Source: Achromobacter anxifer | Lineage (GTDB): Bacteria; Pseudomonadota; Gammaproteobacteria; Burkholderiales; Burkholderiaceae_B | Reading direction: 5' to 3' | Assembly: GCF_903652925.1 (NCBI RefSeq) | Contig: NZ_CAHLAR010000011.1 | Location: 186,001-250,000, forward strand | Length of the DNA: 64,000 bases | Part shown: piece by piece, positions 16,699-24,601 of the stretch | Layout: each line of letters begins with the position of its first letter | How positions within the stretch are numbered: position 1 is the stretch's first letter | Notes under the pieces: generated by a model | What the model was told of the DNA's origin: nothing | The model's input: only the letters and a program-made list of their open reading frames with translations | Database searches by the model: none | Program-made: the position numbers and the translations under genes

Positions 16699-17826
16699 AT
16701 GAGCGATAGCCGTTACTCGGCGCAGCATTCGGCCGATCCGGACGAGTTCGTCCGGATCTCCGATGTCGTAAAGATCTTCGGCGATGTGGTCGCCGTCCGT
16801 TCCGTCAATCTCGCGGTCAAGCGCAACGAGATCTTCGCCCTGCTGGGCAGCTCGGGCAGCGGCAAGTCCACCTTGCTGCGCATGCTGGCGGGCTTCGAGG
16901 AAGCCACCTCGGGCCAGATTTTCCTGGACGGCGAGGACATCACCCACGTGCCGCCGTACCGCCGGCCCGTGAACATGATGTTCCAGTCCTATGCGCTGTT
17001 CCCGCACATGACGGTCGAGGCCAACGTGGCCTTCGGCCTGAAGCAGGAAGGCGTGGACCGGGCCGAGATCCATGACCGCGTGTTCGAGGCCCTGGACCTG
17101 GTCCAGATGGCCGGCTACTCGCGCCGCAAGCCCAACCAGTTGTCGGGCGGGCAGCAGCAGCGCGTGGCGCTGGCGCGCAGCCTGGTCAAGAGGCCCAAGT
17201 TGCTGTTGCTGGACGAGCCCATGTCGGCGCTGGACAAGCAGATCCGCCAGAAGACCCAGATCGAGCTCGTGAAGATCCTGGAGCAGGTCGGCGTGACCTG
17301 CATCATGGTCACCCACGACCAGGAAGAGGCCATGACCATGGCGCACCGCCTGGCCGTCATGACCGAAGGCCAGATCGTCCAATGCGGCACGCCGCAGGAC
17401 GTCTACGCCTTCCCGAACTCCCGTTTCGTCGCCAGCTTCATCGGCTCGACCAATATGTTCACCGGCACCATCGTGGTCGATGAACCCGACCACGTCGCCA
17501 TCGAATGCGGCGAGCTGACGCGGCCGCTGTTCGTCAACCATGGCGTGAGCGAACCGCTGGGCATGGAAGTGCACGTCTCGATCCGCCCCGAACGGCTGGT
17601 GGTGTCGCGCGAGCAGCCGGACGCCGAATACAACTGGGCCCACGGCATGGTCAGCCACATGGCCTGGATGGGCAGCTACGCGCTCTACCAGATCCGCCTG
17701 GATTCCGGCAAGACGGTCGAGGCCAGCGTGCCCAGCCAGCTGCTGGCCGCGATGGACGCGCCCGGCATCGACGAGGAAATCTTCGTCAGCTGGGACGCAG
17801 ACAGCGCCACGGTGCTGGCGTCATGA
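16699..17826 (+). CDS. potG: Polyamine ABC transporter ATP-binding protein
   Basis: This 375-residue ATPase subunit belongs to the polyamine/spermidine (MOI) class. Walker A 'GSSGSGKST' is at residues 50-58. The Q-loop lies in 'MMFQSYALFPHM', the signature is 'LSGGQQQRVALARSL', Walker B is 'LLLLDEPMSALD', and the switch His is in 'MVTHDQEEAM'. A C-terminal TOBE domain (about residues 295-370) follows, usual for PotG/PotA. It begins 7 bp after potF and overlaps potH by an ATGA junction. Confidence 0.95.
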   Translation: MSDSRYSAQHSADPDEFVRISDVVKIFGDVVAVRSVNLAVKRNEIFALLGSSGSGKSTLLRMLAGFEEATSGQIFLDGEDITHVPPYRRPVNMMFQSYALFPHMTVEANVAFGLKQEGVDRAEIHDRVFEALDLVQMAGYSRRKPNQLSGGQQQRVALARSLVKRPKLLLLDEPMSALDKQIRQKTQIELVKILEQVGVTCIMVTHDQEEAMTMAHRLAVMTEGQIVQCGTPQDVYAFPNSRFVASFIGSTNMFTGTIVVDEPDHVAIECGELTRPLFVNHGVSEPLGMEVHVSIRPERLVVSREQPDAEYNWAHGMVSHMAWMGSYALYQIRLDSGKTVEASVPSQLLAAMDAPGIDEEIFVSWDADSATVLAS

Positions 17827-18743
17827 TCCGCTTTTCGCCCCGCGACTGGTTGCCGTCGGGCCGGGCGCTGGCGGTGGTGCCGCCGTTCGCCTGGCTGGTG
17901 CTGTTCCTGCTGGTGCCGTTCCTGCTGGTTCTGAAGATCAGCTTCGCCGAGCTGAAGTTCGGCATTCCGCCTTATACGTCGCTGGCGGAATTCAAGGACG
18001 AGGCGGTGCAGTTCAGCCTGCACCTGCGCGGCTACATCCTGCTGTTCACCGACAGCCTGTATTTCGCCACCTACCTGAATTCGGTGAAGATCGCCGCCAT
18101 CACCACGCTGTGCTGCGTGCTGATCGGCTATCCCATCGCCTACTACATCGCCCGTTCGTCGCCGTCGGTGCGCAACCTGCTGCTGCTCGGCGTGATCCTG
18201 CCGTTCTGGACCTCGTTGCTGCTGCGCGTGTATGCCTGGGTCGGCATCCTGCGCAACGATGGCCTGCTGAACAATCTGCTGCAAGGGCTGGGCATCATTT
18301 CCAGCCCGCTGGAAATCTATCGCACCGACGTCGCCGTCTACATCGGCATGGTCTACGCCTACCTGCCGTTCTTCATCCTGCCGCTGTATGCCACGCTGGT
18401 GAAGATGGACTTGCGCCTGCTGGAGGCCGCCTACGACCTCGGCGCCAAGCCCTGGCAGGCTTTCTGGCAGATCACCGTGCCGCTATCGCGCCAGGGCGTG
18501 ATCGCCGGCGCCATGCTGGTGTTCATCCCGGCGGTGGGCGAATACGTGATCCCGGAAATGCTGGGCGGCGCCAACACGCTCATGATGGGCCGCGTGATGT
18601 GGAATGAATTCTTCAACAACGCCGACTGGCCGATGGCTTCGGCGGTGACCTGCGTGATGGTGCTGTTGCTGCTGGTGCCGCTGGTGGTCTTCCAGTACAA
18701 CCAGGTCAAGCAGCAGGAGCAGGCGAGCGGAGGCCGCAAATGA
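17823..18743 (+). CDS. potH: Polyamine ABC transporter permease
   Basis: This is a 306-residue inner-membrane permease with six predicted helices, the first at about residues 20-42. A large periplasmic loop follows, then the EAA coupling motif 'LLEAAYDLGAKPWQAFWQIT' near residue 200. I start at ATG 17823, which overlaps the potG stop (ATGA); longer frames run only into potG. It pairs with PotI to form the channel and overlaps potI by 4 bp. Confidence 0.93.
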   Translation: MIRFSPRDWLPSGRALAVVPPFAWLVLFLLVPFLLVLKISFAELKFGIPPYTSLAEFKDEAVQFSLHLRGYILLFTDSLYFATYLNSVKIAAITTLCCVLIGYPIAYYIARSSPSVRNLLLLGVILPFWTSLLLRVYAWVGILRNDGLLNNLLQGLGIISSPLEIYRTDVAVYIGMVYAYLPFFILPLYATLVKMDLRLLEAAYDLGAKPWQAFWQITVPLSRQGVIAGAMLVFIPAVGEYVIPEMLGGANTLMMGRVMWNEFFNNADWPMASAVTCVMVLLLLVPLVVFQYNQVKQQEQASGGRK

Positions 18744-19549
18744 ACGGGCCCAACAAGACCTTGCGGGCCGTGGTGCTGGGGCTGGGGTACTTCTTCCTGT
18801 ACGTGCCCATCATCAGCCTGATGGTGTTCTCGTTCAACGAATCGCCCACCGTCACGTCCTGGGCCGGCTTCTCGTTCCGCTGGTACCACTCGCTGTTCAA
18901 CGACGACGCGCTGCTGCGCGCGGCCTGGCTGTCGTTCCGCATCGCCGCCATGACCGCCACTGCCGCGGTCATCATCGGCACCTGGGCCGGTTATGTGCTG
19001 AGCCGCATGGGGCGCTTTCGCGGCTTCGCGCTGTATGTGGGCATGCTGAGCGCGCCGCTGGTCATTCCCGAGGTGGTGCTGGGCATCTCGCTCCTGCTGA
19101 TGTTCGTGGAACTGCGCGGCAGCCTGGGCTGGCCCGCCGAAAACGGCATCTTCACGATCTGGGTCGGCCACGTGACCTTGTGCATGGCCTTCGTGGCGGT
19201 CGTCATCCAGACGCGCATCCGCGACCTGGACCGTTCGCTGGAAGAGGCCGCGCTGGACCTGGGCGCCACGCCCATGACCGTGTTCTTCAAGATCACGCTG
19301 CCGCTGATCGCGCCGGCGCTGGCCTCGGCCTGGCTGCTGTCCTTCACCTTGTCGCTGGACGACGTCGTGCTGGCGTCGTTCCTGTCCGGTCCCAGTTCCA
19401 GCACGCTGCCGATGGAAGTTTTCTCGCGGGTGCGCCTGGGGCTGAAACCCGAGATCAACGCGCTGGCCACCCTGTTCATCCTGGCGGTCGGCACTTGCGT
19501 GATCCTCGCCAACCGCCTGCAATGGCGCAAGGAGTCCGAACCCAAATGA
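18740..19549 (+). CDS. potI: Polyamine ABC transporter permease
   Basis: This is the 269-residue partner permease. It opens with a first helix (about residues 12-35) followed by 'VFSFNESPTVTSWAGFSFRW', a hallmark of PotI/PotC. Its EAA loop is 'SLEEAALDLGATPMTVFFKI' near residue 165. It shares ATGA-type overlaps with potH upstream and with the ArsC/Spx-like gene downstream, so all are probably translated from one message. Confidence 0.94.
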   Translation: MNGPNKTLRAVVLGLGYFFLYVPIISLMVFSFNESPTVTSWAGFSFRWYHSLFNDDALLRAAWLSFRIAAMTATAAVIIGTWAGYVLSRMGRFRGFALYVGMLSAPLVIPEVVLGISLLLMFVELRGSLGWPAENGIFTIWVGHVTLCMAFVAVVIQTRIRDLDRSLEEAALDLGATPMTVFFKITLPLIAPALASAWLLSFTLSLDDVVLASFLSGPSSSTLPMEVFSRVRLGLKPEINALATLFILAVGTCVILANRLQWRKESEPK

Positions 19550-19902
19550 AGCAAACCACCCTGTACGGCCTGACCAAGTGCAGCACCTGCGTCAAGGCGC
19601 GCGACTGGCTGACGGCGCATGGCGTCGCCCACGCTTTCGTGGACTACCGCGACAATCCGGTGCCCGCGGCCACGCTAAAGTCCTGGGCGGACCAGGTGGG
19701 CGGCTGGGAAAAGCTGGTCAACCGCACGTCCATGACCTGGCGCAATCTGCCCGAAGAGCGCAAGACCGCGCACACCGACGCCCAGTGGAGCCAGCTGATC
19801 GCCGAGTATCCGGCGCTGGTGCGCCGCCCGGTCACGGTGACGCCCGATGGCGAGGTGAGCGTTGGTTTCAGCGAAAAACGCTACGGCGAACGCTTCGCCT
19901 GA
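19546..19902 (+). CDS. ArsC/Spx-family protein (YffB-like)
   Basis: This is a 118-residue thioredoxin-fold protein of the ArsC/Spx/YffB family. The N-terminus is 'LYGLTKCSTCVKARDWL', giving a CxxC pair (C-S-T-C); many YffB proteins keep only the first Cys, while Spx regulators have CxxC. The later Arg of the family is present in 'VRRPVTV', followed by the usual 'FSEKRYGERF' ending. It could be a glutathione-linked reductase or a regulatory relative; arsenate reduction is unproven and no ars genes are nearby. It overlaps potI by 4 bp and the DNA glycosylase frame by about 40 bp. Confidence 0.8.
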   Translation: MKQTTLYGLTKCSTCVKARDWLTAHGVAHAFVDYRDNPVPAATLKSWADQVGGWEKLVNRTSMTWRNLPEERKTAHTDAQWSQLIAEYPALVRRPVTVTPDGEVSVGFSEKRYGERFA

Positions 19903-20644
19903 CGCGCCGGCCCGGTCCGGCCGGGCGCCGAAGGGCGCCGGCCGGGCCCTGCCCGATGCTTTCTTCGACCGCGACGCCGCCCAGTTGGCGCGCGAATTGC
20001 CGGGCAAGATCATCCGGCATCGGGTGGGCGACCTGTGGCTGTCCGCCCGCATCATCGAGACCGAGGCCTATTACCTGGAAGAGAAGGGCAGCCATGCGTC
20101 GCTGGGGTACACCCACAAGCGGCGGGCCCTGTTCATGGATGGCGGCACGGTCTACATGTATTACGCCCGCGGCGGGGATTCGCTGAATTTCAGCGCGGGC
20201 GGCCCGGGCAACGCGGTGCTGATCAAATCGGCCTACCCCTGGACGGACGCCTTGTCCGGCCCGCAGGCGCTGGCCCGCATGCTGCAATTGAATCCCGATG
20301 CGCAAGGGCGGCCGCGGCCGCTCTCCGGCCTGTGCGCCGGCCAGACCCTGCTGTGCCGGGCCCTGGGGCTGAAGGTGCCCGATTGGGACGCGCGCCGTTT
20401 CGACCCGCAGGCGCTGTACGTGGAGGACGTGGGCGAATCGCCCCCCACCCTGATCTGCACCACGCGCCTGGGCATTCCGCCTGGGCGCGACGAGCATCTG
20501 CATTACCGCTATGTGGATCCGGCCTACGCCGCGTTCTGCACGCGCAATCCCTTGCGGCGCGGACAGCGCGCCGGCCATGACTACGTATGGGTGGACCGCC
20601 AGGGCGTGGTAATGCCGCAGGCGCCCGAAGCCGAATCACCCTAG
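19862..20644 (+). CDS. 3-methyladenine DNA glycosylase (AAG/MPG family)
   Basis: This base-excision repair enzyme of the AAG/MPG fold removes alkylated purines and hypoxanthine. Family landmarks are 'FFDRDAAQLARELPGKII', the catalytic region 'ARIIETEAYYLEEKGSHAS' with its general-base Glu, 'YARGGDSLNF', and the C-terminal 'RIGI/RLGIPPG'-type segment. No ATG or GTG is available before the conserved N-terminus. The only non-CTG start is TTG 19862, which overlaps the ArsC/Spx-like gene by 41 bp, so coupling and low translation are plausible. An AidB-like gene lies 4 kb downstream, another alkylation-response family. Confidence 0.87.
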   Translation: MVSAKNATANASPDAPARSGRAPKGAGRALPDAFFDRDAAQLARELPGKIIRHRVGDLWLSARIIETEAYYLEEKGSHASLGYTHKRRALFMDGGTVYMYYARGGDSLNFSAGGPGNAVLIKSAYPWTDALSGPQALARMLQLNPDAQGRPRPLSGLCAGQTLLCRALGLKVPDWDARRFDPQALYVEDVGESPPTLICTTRLGIPPGRDEHLHYRYVDPAYAAFCTRNPLRRGQRAGHDYVWVDRQGVVMPQAPEAESP

Positions 20645-20684
20645 CGCAATTCCGCAGGCGGCCCGGGCGGCGTTCCGGTGGACT

Positions 20685-21383
20685 TCAGCGAGCGGGCAGG
20701 CCGTAGCGTTCGGCCAGGGCGGCACGCATGCGCGCGTATTTACGGCGGATGCGCCAGCTGTTCAGGCGCTTGCTCCAGGCGTATAGCGGAATCAGCGGCA
20801 GTCCGCCGAAACCGTCGATCAGGTACAGGCCTTGCTTGCCGTCCGCGTTCAAGCCACAGGAGATGTTGCTGGGGGAAATGTCGTGCAGGACCACATGGGC
20901 ATCGGCCAGGTCGTCGAAAAATTCGTCGAGTTGCGCGCAGAGCGCGTCGTCGAGCTTGCCCTGCCGGGCCAGGTCTTCCACGGAGGGGGCGATGTTGCCG
21001 TCGGCGTCGCGGATTTTCTCGACCACCAGTCCGAGGCCCAAGGTAGTCTGGGCGACTCCCAGGACGCGCGCCATGGGCACCTGCCAGACGCCGGACGGGC
21101 GGGTGGTGGTGGTCACGTATTCCGAGATTTCAGTGAGGTAGACGCGGTACGCGCTTTCACGCTGGTATTGCTTGTACCAGCGCTTGAAGGGACGCGCTTC
21201 GAGGTAGATTGCGCGGGCGCGCATATCCATGACTTTGACCAGCAAGGATGGCATGTGGGGGTGCTGGAAAATCTGCCTGTCGTTGCCGGTGGCGAGCGGG
21301 GTCTCGGCGTTCAGGTCCAGGGGGCCGAATACGGATTGGAAGGAAGCCGAGGCCTTACAAGAGGGGGGTTCTGCGGAGTTCAA
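20685..21383 (-). CDS. YrbL-like protein (PhoP regulatory network, kinase-like fold)
   Basis: This 232-residue protein resembles YrbL, a family named in E. coli as part of the PhoP network and distantly related to protein kinases. The N-terminal part carries 'ETPLATGNDRQIFQHP', then a basic 'ARPFKRWYKQYQRES' stretch. Later 'VVLHDISPSNISCG' resembles a catalytic H-x-D loop and 'LYLIDGFGGLPL' resembles a metal-binding loop (normally D-x-G). The frame begins with TTG; there is no ATG before the conserved region. It is a single gene convergent with the glycosylase and divergent from rmuC. Biochemical activity is unknown. Confidence 0.75.
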   Translation of the reverse strand: MNSAEPPSCKASASFQSVFGPLDLNAETPLATGNDRQIFQHPHMPSLLVKVMDMRARAIYLEARPFKRWYKQYQRESAYRVYLTEISEYVTTTTRPSGVWQVPMARVLGVAQTTLGLGLVVEKIRDADGNIAPSVEDLARQGKLDDALCAQLDEFFDDLADAHVVLHDISPSNISCGLNADGKQGLYLIDGFGGLPLIPLYAWSKRLNSWRIRRKYARMRAALAERYGLPAR

Positions 21384-21515
21384 GGGGGTGGAGCAACCTG
21401 TTTTGATACCGCACAGTTTAATCCCTTGCCCTAAATCTTCGATTCCACAGGCTTGAATCTAAGCCTGATTTACCGTGGCGGGCATAGTTCGGGTCCTACA
21501 ATCCAGGCTTTGGAG

Positions 21516-22898
21516 ATGCATGTTTTGAACGACATTCTGCTTTGGACCGCCGCAGGCGGCGCCGTTCTGGCCTTTCTGGCGGCATTGCTGGCCTGGCTGC
21601 GTCCGCCCGCGGCGGATCCTCGCCTGGACGCGCTGCTCGAGAACCTGGAGCGCACCGAGCGCGCGCTGCGCTCCGATATTGCGGAAGGCCAGCGCGGCCT
21701 GCGCAGCGAGTTTGCGGAATCGACCCGCGCCTTGCGGGTGGAGTTGTCGCAGTCGCACGGCGAGCTGCGCGCCGGATTGTCGCGCGATGCCCAGGCCGCG
21801 CGCGCCGAGTCCGCCGAGTCGCTGGCGCGCTTTGCCGCGGGATTCTCGGAGCAGCTGCAAGGCCTGATCCAGATCAACGAGCGGCGGCTGATGGAAGTGC
21901 GGGCGACCGTGGACCAGCGCCTGCAATCGCTGCAGACCGACAACAGCGCCAAGCTCGACGAGATGCGCCGCACGGTGGATGAAAAGCTTCACGCCACGCT
22001 GGAGCAACGCCTGGGCGAATCCTTCAAGCTGGTCTCCGACCGCCTGGAGGCCGTGCACAAGGGTCTGGGCGAAATGCAGGCGCTGGCCGCCGGCGTGGGC
22101 GACCTGAAGCGCGTGCTGACCAACGTGAAATCGCGCGGCACCTGGGGCGAAGTGCAACTGGCCAGGCTGATCGAGGACAACATGACGCCTGATCAGTACG
22201 CCAGCAACATCAAGCCCGTGCCGGGTAGCGACGCGGTGGTGGAGTTCGCCATCCGCCTGCCGGGGCGCGGCGACGGCGGCGAGCCGGTATGGCTGCCCAT
22301 CGACGCCAAGTTCCCCAAGGAAGAATACGAGCGCCTCATGGACGCGCAGGACGCGGCCGACGCGGAAGGCGTGAAGAACGCCGGGGCCGCGCTGGGCCGG
22401 GCCGTGGAGCTGCAGGCGCGCCTGATCGCCGGCAAGTACGTCGCGCCGCCGCACACCACCGATTTCGCCATCATGTTCCTGCCCACCGAAAGCCTGTACG
22501 CCGAGGTGCTGCGCCGGCCCGGCTTGCTGGACAAGCTGCATGACCTGCGCGTCAACGTGGCGGGGCCCAGCAACCTGGCGGCGTTGTTGAACAGCCTGCA
22601 GATGGGGTTCCGCACGCTGGCGATCGAACAGCGCTCGTCCGAGGTCTGGCAGGTGCTGCGGGCGGTCAAGACGGAGTTCGGCAAGTTCGGCGAGTCGCTG
22701 GCCAGCGTCAAGAAGACCCTGGACACCGCCAGCAACAAGATCGGCCAGACCGAGGTGCGCACGCGCGCCATGCTGAAGAATTTGAAGGCCGTCGAGGCGC
22801 TGCCCGAGGCAGACGCCAGGCTTCTGCTGGGCGCGGACGAGGGCGATGCGGGAGACGATGAAGAGGACCAGGGCGCGCTGACCGCAGGCCCGAACTGA
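21516..22898 (+). CDS. rmuC: DNA recombination protein RmuC
   Basis: This 460-residue RmuC protein limits inverted-repeat-associated rearrangements in E. coli. An N-terminal membrane anchor (about residues 5-28) is followed by a long coiled-coil (about 40-190, rich in E/R/A/L). Then comes the nuclease-like RmuC domain with 'SRGTWGEVQLARLIEDN', 'PIDAKFPKEEYERL' and 'TDFAIMFLPTESLYAEV'. I use ATG 21516, which places the anchor directly at the N-terminus; the open frame starts 63 bp earlier. It is divergent from the YrbL-like gene. Confidence 0.93.
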   Translation: MHVLNDILLWTAAGGAVLAFLAALLAWLRPPAADPRLDALLENLERTERALRSDIAEGQRGLRSEFAESTRALRVELSQSHGELRAGLSRDAQAARAESAESLARFAAGFSEQLQGLIQINERRLMEVRATVDQRLQSLQTDNSAKLDEMRRTVDEKLHATLEQRLGESFKLVSDRLEAVHKGLGEMQALAAGVGDLKRVLTNVKSRGTWGEVQLARLIEDNMTPDQYASNIKPVPGSDAVVEFAIRLPGRGDGGEPVWLPIDAKFPKEEYERLMDAQDAADAEGVKNAGAALGRAVELQARLIAGKYVAPPHTTDFAIMFLPTESLYAEVLRRPGLLDKLHDLRVNVAGPSNLAALLNSLQMGFRTLAIEQRSSEVWQVLRAVKTEFGKFGESLASVKKTLDTASNKIGQTEVRTRAMLKNLKAVEALPEADARLLLGADEGDAGDDEEDQGALTAGPN

Positions 22899-23003
22899 TC
22901 TGGCCGCGACGGCATCGCAGGGGCGCGCGCTTGTTGCCCGCCGCGACAGCCGATATCCTGGCGTTAGCGGCAATCCGCCGCCGACACCTGGAGCATTGCA
23001 AGC

Positions 23004-24533
23004 ATGAGCACCGCTGAACGCCATGATTCCTCTACCCTCGACGCGACGGCGTTGGGCGCCGATATCGCGCAAGGGGCCACCACTGCGCTTGCTGCGATGC
23101 AGCAGGCGGTGGACCGGGTGGCGGCCCGCAATCCCTCGATCAACGCGGCTTGCGGCGTGCAGGCGGAAATCGGCCTGCGCCTGGCCCAGTCTCTGGACGA
23201 GGAGCTTGCAGGCCTGTCGCAGGAACAGCGGCTGGCGCAGTTGCAGCAGCGCCCGTTCCTGGGTGTGCCGACCTTGCTCAAGGACCTGGGCACTGCGGCG
23301 CTGGGCCTGCCCAGCTCCATGGGTTCGGTGCTGTATGGCCAGGTGCAGTGGAATGTCGACGCCGAGATTGTCAAGCGTTACCGCCGCGCCGGCCTGATTC
23401 CCTTCGGCCGCACGACCAGCGCGGAACTGGGCCTGAGTCCGACCACCGAATCGCCGGTCTACGGGCCCGCCACGCAGAATCCCTGGAAGGCCGGCCATAG
23501 CGCGGGCGGATCCAGCGGCGGCGCGGGCGCGGCGCTGGCCAGCGGCATGGTGCGCATCGCGCACGGCAGCGATGGCGGCGGTTCGATCCGCATTCCTTCG
23601 TCCTGCTGCGGCGTGCTCGGCCTGAAGCCCTCGCGCGGCCTGATGCCGCTGGGGCCGCTCAAGGGCGAGGGTTGGGGCGGCCTGGCCACCGAGCACATGA
23701 TGACCTTGTCGGTGCGGGACTGCGCTGCCTCGCTGGACATCAGCGCGGGCGCTGACGTTGGCGCGCCCTATGCCGCGCCCGCCCAGCCGGCGGAGTCCTA
23801 CCGCGCGGTGGCCGCGCGCGTAGCCGCCGATCCTCGGTCCGCCGCGCACCGCCGCATCGCCTTCGTCAACACCACTTACGAGGGCGAGGCCATCCACCCC
23901 GAGGTGGCGGCTGCCGTGGACGAGGCCGCGAAACTGTTCGCGTCGCTGGGCCACGAGCTGGTGCCGGTCGCGCCGCCGGTGGGCTCCGAGGAAGTGCTGT
24001 CGCCCATGCTGCCCTTGATCGCAAGCGCCGCGGCCAACGCCATCGACGGCTTCGTGGCCGCGCGCGGCCGCCGCCTGGCCGCAGACGAACTGCAGCCCAC
24101 CACGCTGGGCGCGCGCGAATATGCCCGCGCGATTTCCGGCGCGCAATACGTGGCCTGCGTCGACACCTGCCACGAGATCACGCGCCGCGTCGGCCGCTTC
24201 CTGGAGCGCGAGGGCACGCAGGGATACGACCTGTTCCTGAGCCCGGTGCTGGCGCAACCGCCGGCCGCCATCGGGCGCTACGCCATGGACAACGCCGACT
24301 ATCTGGCCTACCGTCTGGGCAAGAAGGGCGTCATCGGCTATTCGCCTTTCGCGCCCCTGGCCAACCTGACCGGCATGCCCGCCATCTCCATCCCCTTCGG
24401 CATGTCGTCCGACGGCCTGCCCATCGGCATCCAGCTGATGGGGCCGCTGGGCAGCGAGGCGCTGCTGCTGGAGCTGGCCGCGCAGGTCGAGGCGCTGCGG
24501 CCCTGGGCCCTGGTGGCGCCGATGGCCCGATAG
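23004..24533 (+). CDS. Amidase (amidase-signature family)
   Basis: This 509-residue serine amidase belongs to the GatA/NylA/FAAH-like signature family and hydrolyses amide bonds of small or cyclic substrates. The Ser-cisSer-Lys triad is visible: K93 in 'LLKDLGT', S170 in 'AGGSSGGAG', and S194 in 'DGGGSIRIPSS'. The C-terminal half contains 'LTGMPAISIPFG' and 'GLPIGIQLMG', both typical. Length and sequence style are closer to 6-aminohexanoate-cyclic-dimer hydrolase-type amidases than to GatA, and no gatB/gatC are adjacent. The substrate is unknown. It is followed after 68 bp by the AidB-like gene. Confidence 0.9.
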   Translation: MSTAERHDSSTLDATALGADIAQGATTALAAMQQAVDRVAARNPSINAACGVQAEIGLRLAQSLDEELAGLSQEQRLAQLQQRPFLGVPTLLKDLGTAALGLPSSMGSVLYGQVQWNVDAEIVKRYRRAGLIPFGRTTSAELGLSPTTESPVYGPATQNPWKAGHSAGGSSGGAGAALASGMVRIAHGSDGGGSIRIPSSCCGVLGLKPSRGLMPLGPLKGEGWGGLATEHMMTLSVRDCAASLDISAGADVGAPYAAPAQPAESYRAVAARVAADPRSAAHRRIAFVNTTYEGEAIHPEVAAAVDEAAKLFASLGHELVPVAPPVGSEEVLSPMLPLIASAAANAIDGFVAARGRRLAADELQPTTLGAREYARAISGAQYVACVDTCHEITRRVGRFLEREGTQGYDLFLSPVLAQPPAAIGRYAMDNADYLAYRLGKKGVIGYSPFAPLANLTGMPAISIPFGMSSDGLPIGIQLMGPLGSEALLLELAAQVEALRPWALVAPMAR

Positions 24534-24601
24534 CGCGAAGGGGCGAACCGCGCCGCGCGGACCGGCGGCGCGTCTAGGGATACAGGATCCAGGGAGCAGC
24601 C

